Of a stretch of 64,000 bases of DNA, positions 1-15,000 are shown in pieces. This DNA comes from an uncultured Christensenella sp. Its GTDB lineage: Bacteria > Bacillota > Clostridia > Christensenellales > CAG-917. The stretch's first letter is position 1; the number at the start of each line of letters is the position of its first letter. The position numbers and the translations under genes were made by a program. The notes beneath the pieces were generated by a model. The model made no database searches, had not been told where the DNA came from, and saw only the letters and a program-made list of their open reading frames with translations. Location: assembly GCA_910578325.1 (NCBI GenBank), contig CAJTQT010000001.1, positions 124,001 to 188,000 of the forward strand, in the 5' to 3' direction.

Positions 1-3000
1 GGACTTCCCAAACCTTATTCTGAATCTCTATTCCTACCTGAGGATTGAGATTGTCAAGGACGTTCTGAATCAGCGACATCATTCCCGCCGTATTCGACAT
101 CGTAAGTCCTGCGTATCCCGATTTGACTTCCTGCGTTATTGCCGCGCTGTCGAAGAATCCCTTGCCGAAAGACAGTTCCACAGGATCGATTGAAATATTG
201 ATTGCGGAACCTACGCTGTCGAGAATAGAACTCAGTTGTATGGAATCTATTCCCTTCTGTCCGAAGTTGAGCATAAGCGTCGCGTTCTGGATATTCGGCA
301 ATTCGATGGGCAGTTCGACTTTCATCATATTGAGCAGAGAATAAATCAAGCCCGTATCGAACGAAGTGCCGAGTCTGCCGTTTTCAAGATCGATTGTGAG
401 ATAGAGTCCGGTAGTTTCGCCTGCCGCGGTTTCGCCGTCGGCGGACGCTTTCCCGTCGGAAGCAGTCTGCGCGCTGTTATCGTCTGCGAGCAATGCGCCG
501 TCGCTGTCATACTTCGGAGTTGCCCCGAGTATGCCGGATATGCCCTGGAACTTGATTTTGCCCAAACCTATTCCCGACGCGTCGATATAGATAGCGTCAG
601 AGAATATATCGCCGGTTGAACCGAGTTCGAAACTGTTGGTATTCTCGTTGTACACAAGTCTGGACGAACCGAGATAGTACAGGCTGAGCAACTGTTTGTT
701 GACAGGAGCGCCGACCGTAACGTCAACCGCTATATCGCTGAACAGTATGCCCGCAATACCCTGCGACAGCAACGCGCCGAGGTTGAGATTCGCCTTTACG
801 TCGAGGTTGAGATTGACGCTTTCCGTCGCGCTACCGAACGTAAAGTTGAAGTTGCTCGCCTTGAAGTAGTGCGTCGCTTCTTTCGCGCTTGTCGTCTTTA
901 TGTACGTTCTGTTTGCATTGTCCCACTTGAACAGTTTGCCTGCGTACGCTTCTTTCTGCTGTTCTGTCGTTCCCGAAGCGAACGCTACGTACTCGCCGAG
1001 AATATCGGTGCCCGCAAGCAACGTTCCGAGCGTATCGCCCAGCCAGCCTGCGAAACTCTTTGCGTAATCGGGAGAGGACGAATCCAGTCCGCGGGAGGTA
1101 ATCTGCACCGACATTCCTAGGTGCAAACCGACTGTCGGCAGATTGAGTATGCCGAGCAGGTCGAGGTCGCCGCCGTTAATCACGTCGCCGAGGTCGAGAG
1201 TTCCTATCGAAATGTACTCGTTCTTACCAGCGGTGATCTGCGATGACGTAGGCGTACCGCTTCCCGTGTATCCGATCAGCGATTTTGTGATATCCATATT
1301 GCCCTTTGCGGAGTCTTTGGTTATCGTCGGGAAGTTGAGGTCGAGCGTGAGATACAGCGCTTCGCTGAATCTTGCGTTGATGCTTATCTTCGTATGGTCC
1401 GTATTCTCGTCGCTTCCGATAAAGAGCAGCCAGTCGCCGAGGTCGGGCAGTATGTCTTTCTGCTCGCCGCCGCGAATCTGCATTATCTTCTTATAGACCG
1501 CGTTTACGAGGTCCGCGTTGAGTTGGAGCAACATCTTACGGGGATTGAGGAAGAGCATAAAGTATTCCCAATCCATCATCAGTTTCTCGATTGTCTCGAT
1601 TTCGTCCTTACCCGCAACGTAAGCGTCGCCCTGCGACTGAGCGGTATCGTCTCCGATGCTGCCCATCAATTTGCCGAGCGCGTTTTCAAGCAACGCGTCC
1701 ACTTTGAGTCCCGTGAGTTTGATCTTCGCGGTATCGCCGAGGATTCCGCTCAAATCCACGTAAACGTCGTTGTCAAGCAGATAAATGCCGAGCAATGTCT
1801 TCTGCGGCAAATCGCCGAGAGCGTATTTGATAAGTTCGATACCGAGATTGATACCGTAAGTTTTGAGGTCGACTGTCGCCTTCAAGTCCAGTTTGAGGAA
1901 AGGACTGTCGGGATTGCCGAGCGTATTTGTGATGTTAAGCAACAACTTGCTGTCCGTAATTCCGCTTGTGGGCGCGATGAGTTCCATAATAAGGTCGAGG
2001 ATTTCGCTCAGATCTATCGTGTTGGGCTGATCCTTCGAACCGCTGCCATACAGCGAAACGTCGACGCTCATAGAAAGGTACGCTTTGAGGTTGCTTATCT
2101 TGATGTAATGGTCAAGGCTGTCCTTAATGCCGTCGCCGTCGGTATCCTTGCCCATCTTATCCATCTTGTCGACGGAGAAATCCTTATTCATACGTACGTA
2201 CAAATCGTGTACGCTGGCGGAAATTCTGAAATCTCCGAGTTTAATATACTGTCCGCTCGTGCCTTCCGCAAGTACGAAATCGCCCGTCGCCTGATTGTGA
2301 TTGAACGTTTCGCCCTTCCAGTTGGGATATGCGTAAGTTCTGAGCGCGTACTCCTCTGTCGATACGAGTACGAAACTTGCCTCGTCGGACGCTGCCGCCG
2401 CGGGATTGGCGGGTTTCCATCCACTGTCCGTTTCCATATATCTGTCGCCCGTCCAGTCGGTACCCTTGTAATACTTGCCGTTCGCGCCGAACATAGCATT
2501 GTATTCTTTGACGCTGAGGTAGTATTCGCTTCCGACCTTAAAGCCCGCGTTGATATCGAGGCTGAGCGAGTTGCCCGAGAAATTGAGCGTCACGCCGCTT
2601 GTATTGCTGTCGTTGGACGTAAACATCTTGGGCAGGAATTCCATAAGGCTGCCCATAATCTCGCTGTCGGAATCCGCAAGCAGTCCAAGCAAGTCTGCAA
2701 GCAGATTTTCGTTGAGTCCGACGGTAATGAAATCTCTTGCGAAGAGCAATCTGCCTATCAGTACGTTCATAACCGTCCAGATATTTTCGGGCAGCATACC
2801 GGTATTGACTTCGTCGTCGAAAGACGCAGCCGCGGTTTCCGCTTCGGTATCCCCTTCGCCGTCGGGGAAGAGCAAGGACAAATCGAGTCCGTCTATTTCA
2901 CCGTATGAGAAGAAGTCGCCCCAGCCGATTATATCTCCGATTTCGCTTGCGTCGATGTTGAGATAGAGTTTTCCGTTGCGGATTTCAATCCACAGACGAG

Positions 3001-6000
3001 CGTTTGCGGCTTTTGCGTGCAACGTAGTCTTGTACATCAAATCCACGTAAATCTGCGCGCCTTCGAGCGCCTGTACGATGCCGATATTGCTTCCGCCGAG
3101 CATCGCAATAATGTTTTCCATCGGCAGATAAACTTTCAGATTGCCCGCAAGTTTGACTTCCGCAGGATAACTGACTTCGTTTCCGTTATCATCGGTCTGC
3201 AATGACGCGATAAGGAAGTACAGATATTCGGATATAGTGCTGTCGCCGATAAACTTCGTCATCTGGTTCGCCCAGTTGATGACGTCCTTCGCATTGAGCG
3301 TGAAATCGATTGCGACGCCGAGTTCAACGGATTTGAGTCCGCCGAGCATATCCGCAATCGCTATCTCTTTCTCTTTATCGAGCAAGTCTTTGAGATTGAT
3401 GTTCAAAGCCTGCGTGTATCTGCTGAAATCGCCTTTAATGGTATAGACTTTTACGTCTTTGCCGAATTCGTCCGCTTCCGACATATTGGTATAACCGTTG
3501 TTATCTGCGTCTATCGGCGCGTACTCGACGCCGTCGACGGTCATTATACGGTCTTTATAAATACTGTCTTCCGCCTTGTCTTCGGGTGTAGCGAGTCTGT
3601 ATTGCAGGTTGCCCTCGCCCGTAAATCCTGCGAGCGAACGCTTGCTGACTTCCACAAATCTTCTCGACGCGTCAACCGCATAGAGTTTGCCTGTGAAATT
3701 CTCAAACAGTTCGTTGCCGACGATTTCTCTGTACACGGAAGATCTGAGACGCGTTTCCACTCTGTTGAGCGGCACAGGTTCGAGTTCGCCCTCTTTGTCG
3801 GTATAAAGGATACCCGCGAACTCCTTGTCCGTGCTGTATCGTTCATCGTGTTCGGAACCGAAAGCGTATCTGACATCTCCCAGCACCTCTTTCATAACCG
3901 CGGGAGCCTGCGAATAACGCTGGGTAGGTCCGTTATAGGGCGCGAATCTCTGTCCTGCGTACTCCGCCGTTGCGGGAACTATAACTCCGTCACCGTTGAG
4001 CATATACTGTCCGCCGTCGTGCGCGTAATACTCGGAACCGGAGGCGTCCTTATACAGACGTACGAAATCGCCGGAATTGAAATTCTTGCCGAACTCGCCC
4101 TTATCGTTATAATAGAAGTTTGCGTAATAGAAGATATCTCTGCTTCCCGTCTGCATCGCTTTGAGTTCGGATTCGGGTCCGAATGCAAGCGACGAAGAGG
4201 TTTCGGTGCCGTTGAGACCTTCAATCGTCAGACCTATGTCGATGACGGGCGCGGTGCCTTCCTCGTTGAAGAGAAGCGCGCCGACCGTAAGGTCATAGGG
4301 ATTGAGCCCCAACTTCAAATATGCTTTGAGGTTGGGAATGATATCGATTATATCGTCCGCGTCGGGCATAACCGCTCCGAGCAGAGTTTTGAGGAATCCC
4401 GAAGTCACGTTGAGCGCAAGAGCGTTGGTAAAGATATTGAGATACATCGCGGTCTCGTCGGGAGACTGACCGTCTTTGTACATACCCTTAAATCTTATAT
4501 CCGCCGCCGTCATCGCGTCGCCTTCCGCGTCCGCGTCGGAATTCAGCATTCCGTTGAGCAGGTCTTCGACGGAATAATCGCTCAAATCAACGTAAATCTT
4601 AGCGTCGGAACCGAGCAGCCACTGCAAATCGACGTACAGTCCAGCGGCTCCCGTGATTTCATCGCGGTCGTAATACAGACCCATAACGTGAGTCATAGAA
4701 CCGTCTTCGAGTTCTCCCGTATAATTTCCGCTGTTTTTATCTTCGGGCGAAACGTATCCGTTGCCGTTTGCGAGTTTGTCTTTCTGCTGCATCCAGGCGT
4801 CAAACGCCACGTCGAGGTCGCGTACAACGAGTTTGAACGGGCTTACCGACAGTTCGAAACTCAGGTTGACGCGCAACGAGAAGTATATTTTCAGCGAATC
4901 GCCTTCCTGAACCTGCAACATCGCGTTCATATTTCCGAATATTCCGCTCAGAACTTCGTTTATGGGCTCGTTTACTCCGTCGAAGTCCTCTCCGAGCGCG
5001 GAATTAACCCATACGTACAGTCCGCCGCCGCTCATAAGGCTGAGGATTTCGGCGTCGTTCGTCACGCGAGCGTAATCGCCCTGATATTTCTTGTACGCGA
5101 TTTCGCGCAGAACGTCCATCGGAACGTCCGCGTCCTTATCCGCGACGTTGTAAATATCGTTATAAAGTTGTCTGTAATCGTTGTACTCGAAGTACATCTT
5201 GCCCGCGCTTATATAGAGATTTCCGCGCAGGTCGAGCGCAAGATAGAACAACTCGTTTACGGACACGTAATCCTTATAGGGATAATCCGCGTATTCGGGG
5301 CTGTTGAAGTCGGGCGCTTTGATTGTGCTGTCCTGCATCGTACGCACGTAGTAGGAGTCGCCGTCGCCGATATACTTGTCGGTATCTTTGAGGTCGATGA
5401 TGACTTTCTTCTGCGTGTTGTAGATATACTTTCTGTAAATGTACTGACGTTGCAGTTTGGTGATGACCGAAATATTGTTTTCGGTATCCTCGCAAAGCAC
5501 GTAATAAACTTTTCCGTCGTTTGCTATCTGAGTGAGATAGTCGGGGAAATCCGCGGCGTTTTCAACCGCTCTGACATACGTGCCGTCGGCATTCATAACC
5601 ATAAGGCTCTTATCCGTTATGGCATAGAACTTATTGTCGTGCTCATACCAGCGCGGGGATGCCAGATAATCGGAAGCGGAGAAGGACGAAGTATTTTCGT
5701 CATAGTAGTCCGCAATCCAGGAGTTGAGTCCGTCGGATTCCTTATCTTCGCTGCTGTAAATAAACTCTTCGACATCGCGGTAGAGCGAGCCCTCGGGAAT
5801 ACTGGTTATTCCGTACGCGGGTGCGTCGCTGCCCTTGACGTAATTGAATATTTCGACGTTGAATTTCGGGAAATTCACATCCAGCGAAATTTCGTAATTC
5901 CACAAATACAGATCGAGAGTGATAAAGGGATAGCGCGCGTCGAGTTTCTGTACGCAGTACAAATCTTCGACGTTGTTCGTGTACCACTTGCCCTCAGCGA

Positions 6001-9000
6001 ATTCGACGTACTCGAAAGCACCCTCGTCTTCGGGCTTGTCCGTCACTACTTTGTAAAGTACGGGCAGTTGGATTCCGTATTTTTCGGTCGCCAGAGCGTT
6101 CTTATACGCCTGTCTCAACTGCATCGCGCTCGCTGTGCTGTAAAGCACGAAGTTGTCCGTAGGCGCGCCGTAACCGTCCGCCATTCTGATATAGACGGGC
6201 ACAGACTGCACATCATAATAGGATTTTCTTCCCGAATTGACCTCAACGTCGTACAATGCTTTTTCCGTAGCGCTCATCTGCGCAATAAGTTCAAACGCAC
6301 CGTCATCGGAGATATAGTACATACCTCTCTTTGCGGCGTCGGGATATTGCGCGACATTGTATTCCGTCACGGTAAATCTGTACTGGGAAGCGGACATCGT
6401 GTCGACGACCTGTTTCTGAATCTTCTCGCGCTCGGCATCGGGAACGGTGCCCTTATCGGGTATAGTATCCACCAGTTTTCTGACGTTGACATAGGTATGC
6501 TTCGTCATATCGGCGTATATCGTAAGCGCGGGCTTGTTTACAAACTCCTCCGTATCGAAGGATATGGCGTTATCGCCCTGAATGAGCAAGCCGAGCAACT
6601 GATTGATATAGTCGGGCTGTACGAGAAGTTGCACGTATCTGGACGTAATGCTGAATCCGTATACGAACGACCTTATGTAGCCGAGCAACTCGTCGTCCTT
6701 GATAATCGGGAACATCGAATCGTCAGCGCTGTCCGCGTCGTCTGCCGCCTGAGCGTCTTCGGGCTTATTGAACAGAGCGTCGAACAGATTGCGCACTGTC
6801 GCGCTGTCAACCATTATTCCGGGCAGGTTGAAATAACTCAAATCTACGTAGATTCCACCGCCTACGCGCTTGAACGCGCCGTTCTTGTTTGCGTAGCAGT
6901 AACTGGAATCGAAAGAGTATCTTTCGCCCGTATACTTATCGTCTGTGATAAGTTTGTAACCGCCGTCCGCAGTGCGGTAGTACGCACCCTGATCGTTTTT
7001 GAAATAGTGGTCGTATCTGTCGTCGGGATGTACGTATTCGGCTTTGCTTTCGTCCATTTCGTCGTCGGTAAGCAATTCAAACGTTCCGCCGAGCAGATAA
7101 ATGCCCAGTATGTCGTGGAAATCTTTATCGTTTCCGCCCTTTGTCTGTATGACGAGTTTGAGGTTGATGAAACTTATAATATCGGACATAAGCGCGCCCA
7201 TATCGATATTGTCTTTGTTTTCGATAAGTTTCATCACGAGTTCGAGAGTATCGAACAGCGTCATATCGCCGGTGAACACGTCGCCCTCGTCAAGATATTT
7301 AACGAGATTGATACGCGCGTAATTGACGAGCGCCATAATCTGCAATTCCGCTTCTATGGACGCGCGTATAATTCTATTGACGTCGCCGCCGTCGTCCGCT
7401 CTGGATATGATTTTAAGCAAATCGTCCGCGGTAAGCGAAGGCAGGAACGCCTGTATAATCGCGCTGAGGTCGATATCGTTGTTTTCGCCCGTCTTGAACG
7501 AAGTCGTGATATCGATGGTATCGGAAATCGTAATGCGGTCAAGGTCGCCGAATGCGGTGTATTCTTTCAATTCGTCGCCGCTGAGCGCATAGTTTCTGGA
7601 ATTTGTAAATTCTACGTTGAGATCGCGGATTGCAAGGTCGAGTTTGAGGTCGATATCGTACTTGCCGCCGTCTCCCACGTAAGAATTGTTTGCAACCGCG
7701 CCTGCGGTAAACGAATAGATGACGTCACCCTCTTCGAGCAGATATTTCGGTCCCATCAGTTCCATTCCGTTTCCTGCGGGATTGTCAATCATTTCTCTGA
7801 GGTAGAGACTGTTGGTATCCTTGTCCCAAAGCACTCTGTATTTGACGAAGAGTTCGCCCTCGACAATATCGTCGGGTTTGGCAACGCGGACATAAGAGCC
7901 GTTTTCGCTCATCATATAATAACCGCGCTGTTGCGACTGCTCGCCGTTGAGATCGATAGAGCCGGGCTTTCTGAACACGAAATACTTCTCTGTATTTCCT
8001 ATGCTCTGCAAGTCTCTGATGATATTCAGTTCTTCGGCGCTGTCGTTGTCCGCCGTCACGGTCGCTGCTTTATAGTATCTGCCGCCGACCAGTCCGAGCG
8101 CAACCGACGCTTCGAGATTGACGTTCTCGGAAGTATCGAGTTTGAGTTGCAGGTTGCCGTTGATTTCGTCATAGAACAGTTGTTTGATGTCGAAACCGAG
8201 CAAATCTTCTGGGATATATTCGAGTATCGTCTGGAACAGTTTGTTTCCGAGCGCGATCGTGAGCAGATTTTTGTTCATCAATATGGCAAGCGCCATATCT
8301 TTATTCGAGAAATCCGCGTCGCCGCTCGCTCCGGGATTTCCGTTACCTGCCGCGTCCGCCGCCGTCATCGCGTCGCCGTCGGAACCTTGCGCGCCAGCAA
8401 CGAAAGAATTCTCTTCGGGTTTAAGCAATCCCTCTATCCAGTCCACGATATCCTGAACGCCGATATCGTGCATACTCATCTTCGGGATATTGAACGTATC
8501 TTCCAGATCGATGTAGAACGCTCTCTGGAAATAGTAGATTCCCGCCCATTTTGCGTCGTAACCGGATTCCGTTATTGAGAAGAGTTCGAGCGTGAGTTGC
8601 GAGTTGGCGAAATCGCCCATATCGAGCATCAACGAGAAGTCGAGTCTGAAATGCGCGGATGAATAGCCCTTAGACGTAGACGGCATTTCCACTTTTACTC
8701 CCGCAATGTTTCCGAGAATGCCGCTGAGAATGCGTCCGAAGTCGATGGTGCCTTCCGTAACGCCGAAGTCGAGTTCGATAGAGAATCCGAACGTTATTAT
8801 GGAATCCGTGAAAGGATTGACGTGTACGTCCGCCGCCGTGGCTTTCTGTTCGTCCGTCAGTTTGTCGGTGTATTTTTCCTCTACGCCGTTTATGGTGACC
8901 GTCTTTGCCTTTTCGTCGCGGATATAAGCGGGCAGCACTTCGATGCCCGTGCCGAAGTCTACGCCCAGTCTTCCAAGACGCAGTCCGAGATTAATGCATC

Positions 9001-12000
9001 CCGCCGCGAGATTGAGACCGATCATAAACTCGTCTATATTGCTGTAATTTATCACCGTGCGGTAATAATCGCCGTTGGGATCTTTAACGTAACCGTAAAG
9101 ACGATCTTTAAGCGCGGTAACTCTGCGGTACTCGCCGTTGTAGTATACGAAACGCGCGTCGTTTTCACCGTCAACGTACGTATCCGCCTTGATATATTCG
9201 GTGCCTGCGAGTTGATATAAGTCGTATCCTCTGAGGCTGACGATTGCGCCGCTTCCCTCAACCGCCGCGTAAAGGGATTTGCTTATCGCTTTTCCGTTTA
9301 CTTCGCGCAGTATTTTAACGTATTGCGTGCCTTCGTGAACATACGTGATTCCTGGCGAATACTGCGTGGTGACGACAAAGTTCTCGTCGGCGTCTTTCAC
9401 GTAAAGCGTAGTGTACGCCGCGCGATAGTATTTCATATCACCGTTTACGCCGACGGAAGCAACGTAATACTTTTCAAGTTCGACGTCTACATAATGGTTT
9501 GCGTCTTCGTATTTGGCGTATCTTTCCTGTCTGTACTCGTCCGTATCCCACTTAGCGCGTTCTTCTTCGTCCTGAATTTCGGATATCTTTCTGTAAACGA
9601 CTTCACCGTAATCGAGTCCGAGAGAAATCTGGAACACGTCGAACACTTCCTCGATAGAGCCGAGGTCGGGCATAAGCGTGCCGATTACGAACGCGAGCAA
9701 CGCGCGCGTCAACTGAATCTGGAACGCTGTGTCGGAATATGCGAGCGCGATAATAGCGTCTCTGGTGGCCTTTTCGATTTCGTGGGAAACAATATCCGAT
9801 TCATCCGAGGCGACGAGTGCCTGACTTTCAAGATTTCCGCTGAATATATCGCCTATCTTGTCGAATATTTCCTGAGCGTTGTCGATAAAGTTGTCCACGC
9901 GTGAATACGTTTCCGCCGTCTCGACAAGACCTGTGGCGTCGATATAAAGCGTGCCGCCGCTGAGGTACAGACCGCCGATAACTTTATATTCTCCGCTCTG
10001 ATATCTGGCGAAGTGTCCGTCTTCGCTGACCTGAATGAATTCTATTGCGATTTCAATTTCGTTAAGGTCGCTGGCTTTGAGGAATTCTTCAAAGGACTTT
10101 CCGCTGAGCAGACCTCTCAGATCGAGTTTTGCAAGGTCGAGGTTCGCCGAAACGTTGATTCCGACGCCACCGTTAAATTCGGACTGCGCCTGCAATTCGA
10201 TAATCATATCGCCGAACAGATTGCTTATAAGTCCGCCCGCGTTATAGTTCTCCACGCCCGTGCTGTTGACGTACGCAAGACCGCCTACGCTGAGGTAGAT
10301 GTTCTGATCGTAATAGACGGGAACGCCCTGCCTTGCCGTAAATTCGAAATTTTTGATGAGAGCATCGTTGTTCTCCTCAAATACTTTCGTACGCGTTTCG
10401 GCATAACGTACGGTATCGGGGTCGATGGGATCGGTCGGACTGACCTTTACGAATACGTCGTCCTTTTCGTTGTATATAAACGCTCCGTTCGCATCGGGGA
10501 GATAGTTCAGATAATAGGCAACGCCTTTATCGACTATCACGTAATTGCGGCGGTATCTCTTCGTACCCTGCGCGAGTTTGGCTTCTTCGCCGTTGTTAAG
10601 CGCGCGGTACAGACCTTTGACCATTATGAAGTCGCCTTCGGGGTCTTCTTCGAAGTTATAGTACAGTCCGCTTTCCAAAACGTCTTCGAACGCGACTTTC
10701 TTATAACTGTCTTTGTAGAATCCGTCGATGATGGCGAGGATATTTTCAAAATACTCGTCGAGGTTCTTGAAATCCCATTTCTCTTCGGAATTGAGAAGTC
10801 CCCCGAACTCGCTTTCGCTGGCAATGTCAAATTGCAGACCGAGACCGAGTTTCAAGTCGAAAGTAAAGTGCGGATTCTTTCCTACGGGGTCCGTCTTGTT
10901 GGCAAGAGCCAGGATGAATTCGAGCGTCATCATATCAAGCCCGTAGATATTTTCCTGCGGACGCAGGAACAGTCCGGAACTCTCATCAAGAATTGTCAAT
11001 TCCGACGTGACGTTGAAATTCAGGAGCGACGCAAGCAACGAATTTATCATATCGGGCTTGAAGTACAGTCCGAGGAAATCCAGTTTGTTGAGCGTGCTGT
11101 TATTCGGCCACGGTGTGCCCGTAACGACAATGCCTTTTACAACGGCATTGAGAATCTCTATGAGGGTGCCGACTTCAAATCCGTCCGCCGCGGGCATGGC
11201 CTCTTCTTTGCCGCCGTCGGCAAGTCCGAGAGTAGAAAGCAGGCTCATAAGGTCCGTGCTGAGTTTAGGTCCGCCGATGCCCGAGAAATCGAGATACAAC
11301 GCGCCGTCGATAAGGTACGCAATTATCTTCGTCTTGCTGTCTGCGCCGTCCTCATACGTGAAATCTATCGTAATCGACGCTTCGAGAGCCTTCAAAATCG
11401 TATCGATATCGAAGTTTACGTTTTCGAAATCGAAGTTGTTGATATCAATTCCCAGAGTTTTGGTGTTAACGCGCAACTTGATGCCGATAAGGAATCCGTC
11501 CTTCATCGCGTCGTCGAACAGGACGTTGAGTCCGAGATGTTCCAGCATTTCGCCGAGGCTTATCTTTTCATCGGTATTGATATCGAAATTTCCTCCGTCC
11601 GTGGAAATACGGATTATCGGAAGCATATACGCGAGTATGTCTTTAAGCGATTCCATACCGAGTATGGTTTCGAGAGATTCGTCGAAGGGGAAACCGTCGC
11701 GCACGTATTCGCCTTTGGGATCCTGAACGAATCTGCCGTCGGATACGTTATAGGAGAATCTGTCTCTGGGATCGTAAGTTTCCAGACGGCTCGGGTTGTT
11801 GATTTTTATATACGTCGCGCTCGTGCTGTAATCCACAAGGATATTCAGGTCGAGAGCGATGATGTCTATATCTGCGCGCTCGTTGAAATGATCCTGTTTG
11901 ACATACTGCTGCATTCCGGCGTGCTCGGCTTCGTTGTATGGGACGTAAACTTTATTTCCGTCTTCGTCTTCTACGATTACGAACGTGTCGGCGTCGACGA

Positions 12001-15000
12001 GATGGCTGTCTTCAAGTCTGACGTAATCTTTTTTAGTTACGGCGTTTTCAAGAGTCTGTGAAATTCTGTTGTAAGCGTCTCCGCCCGTGCCCGTCTCGAT
12101 ATCTATATCGCGCACCGCAAGACCGACCGACAGCAGTTTACTGTCGACGTTCAAAGCGATTTCGATATACGGAGAAACCGTGACATCCGCGCTCAGCGAC
12201 AGGTCGAGGTCGAATTTCTCGATTACATCGCCGATGTCCGCGCTGCCGCCTGCAATTGCCGAAATAAGTCCGACGATTACGTTCTGGGTTATAAGCAGAC
12301 CGAGTTTGCCTTCGGAGAGCGAAAGCAGTATTTCGAGTTTCTGATCAAAGGACTGCTCCTCTTCCGAAGCGGTTATAGCGTCCGCGCCCGCGATATCGTC
12401 AATCTTTCCGAGAAGTTTGGAAATCGCTTCCGCAATAAGTTGAGAAATATTCGTTCCGTCGACGTAAAACGCCTCTTCCGTGAGGATTCCCAAATCTACG
12501 TACAGTCTCGAACCTTGTATATATATAGCAATAATATTACTGCCGTCCGTCTTGTTTGCGAGTTCGAGTACTATTTCCGTGCTTGCAGGGTCGCTGAGCG
12601 ATATATTCGCGCCCACTGTAAGTACGGGTTCATAGGTGATATCGTCCTCAAACATAATGCCGAGTTTGAGTCCGAGATTTGCAATAAGGAGGTCGAGATA
12701 ATCTTCCAGACGGATTTCCTCTTCCTGTTTTTTCAAATCGAGGTCGATTTCCAGCGACAGGTTGAGCGAAATGTTGTCGAGATTTTCCACGCCCATATAA
12801 TCTCCCGCGTCGAAATACACGGGGAGAACGGAATCGTCCGTACCTATGCCGAGATTGATTTCATTCAGCGTAATTCCGAAATACAGCGGATCTATCTGCA
12901 ACTTCAACGCCAGTTCATAGGAATACCAGTCGAAAGTAAAATAACTCTGGTTGCTGTTCAGATGAGCGAAGTTGTCTGCACTGATATTCGTTTTCGCTAT
13001 CATATTGATAAGAGTCACGACAAGCGATTCCGCAAAGTTTACGGTGATTTTCTCGTCATTGACGCCTATTCTTCTGACAAAGTCGTTGATATTTCCCAAA
13101 ACCGACTGCAAAACGCCGCCGTCCTGCGTCGCGGCGGGAGTTGCGGAAGATTTCGTATCGGTAGGTTTGATGAGATTTCCGAATATGTCACCTACGTTGA
13201 GATTTGCAAGAGCGATATGGAAATCGTCCGCAAGATCGAGGTAGAGCGTGCCCGCGGCATAGCCGAGGCTTTCGCCAGTGTATACGAAACGCGCGGCGAG
13301 AATAGTTGATTTGACGCGGTCTTCCGCCGTCATATTGTCAACTTCGCCGATTGCCGCGGAATAGAGTTCGATTGCGATATCGGAGTGCGAAAGCATATAC
13401 TCGATATTCAGCGCGCTTGCGGGAATATAGAGCACGTCCTGAGTAAACATACTTCTGTTGTCGTCGGTGACTTTAACTTTCGCGAAATTGTTGCCGACCG
13501 CGACGTATGCCTCGCCTTCGAATCCGTCCGAAGTTGCGGGAACAAGCGCAATGCCGCCTGCAACGTATTCTTTCAGATACAGGTTGTCGTCGTAATTCTG
13601 AACTTCTTCGGGAGTAAGTTGAATATACTTGTTCCCTTCGAGTCTGTAAACTTCGGCGTATTTTGCAAGTCCCTTCTTTAATTCTTCGTATTTTTCGTTA
13701 TTCTTGTCGATAACTGTAAATACCGTGTTTTCAATTAAATCTATGGGAGTATCGGGGTCGAGACGCAGTTTAAGCGCGATTCTGAAACCGAGGTTCGCGC
13801 CGACGTTCTGACGGACGCTGTAATTGAGCAGCAGTGAGTGCAGGAATGAATTGAGCGCCTCGTTTGCGGTATCGTTTCCGTCTCCGATGAACGCAGAAAT
13901 CCAGTCGCCCACAGCCCAGTCTTCGCTGCCTGCGTTCGCGCCTGCGATAATAGTTCCCTTAACCTCCGCAAAAATAGAGGGTATGACAATGTCGCCGTAT
14001 TCGTTGAAGAGTTTGACTTCGTCGAAAACGCCGTTATCGTCTTTTGTCAGATAGTCGCCGAGGAGAATATCTTCGCCTTTATAGTCAATCGTAAGACCTT
14101 CCAGCATCTGTCCGCCCGCAACGAGAGAGATATCCGTCGCATAGATTTCGGATTCGATAATGGTATCCTTGTTTGGCCCGTACATATTTGCGTGGAAAGA
14201 CAATCCGTTTCTGCTTTCGAGGTTGCCCCAGGCAACGTCCAGCCACGCGGTGATATCCGTCGCGTCAATGCCCGTAAGTTCGAACAGCGCGTCGACAAGC
14301 CCCTCGACAAGCATTATCTGCAAACTCTTGTCCGTAAGAGTCGCAATCAACGAAAGCGCAAGCGCTTTTCTTGTCGCCGCGTCGAGCGCGTTCGAATCAG
14401 CGGCAACCGCCGCGTCCGTCGACGGAGTATCGCCGTTGACTATAATCGTGCTGTTTTTTGCTATTATTTTCAGAATTATATCGAAAATGTCGGCGCGCAC
14501 CTCGAATTTATTGAATCCGAAATGGCTCGCGTCGATATAAAACGCTTTGCCCGTATAATACAGACCGATGAGAACTTCCTCTTCTCTGCCGTACTTGCTT
14601 CCTCTGAGTTCGGCAAGCAGTTCCGAACGGCTGTTCATCGTATTGATGGTCGGATCGCCGAGCAGATAATTTACAACCGACGTAAGGTCAAGCCGTCCTC
14701 CCACTCTGAGAGTATATTTGAAATCTGCGGGCATTTCCACGCTTATGGACGCCGTGCCCGTATGAGCGGCGAACCACTTCTGCTCCTGCTCGTCAAAGTA
14801 ATAGAACAGCCCGGTATATCCGTCGGGAACGTTTATGTTGTTTTCACCGCATTCGACGTAATTGCCGTTATCATCTATGAAATGCGTTCCGGGGACGCCG
14901 AAAGTGAAGTCGGTCGTGCCCTGTTCTATTTTAAGATTGAGTCCCAGCACCGCGTCGAGAGAAACGTACGGGTATTTGAGGATTTCCACAAAATCTTCGG

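Noticed and set aside
3602..8578. A 1,658-codon open frame on the plus strand, with similar long ones at 1394-2908, 10013-12061 and 14192-15130.
   Set aside because: All lie in the frame exactly codon-aligned and antisense to the giant lipoprotein frame. They are open because that gene rarely uses TTA, CTA or TCA codons. They have no ribosome binding sites, no signal peptide, and a Val/Ile/Arg/His-rich shadow composition.
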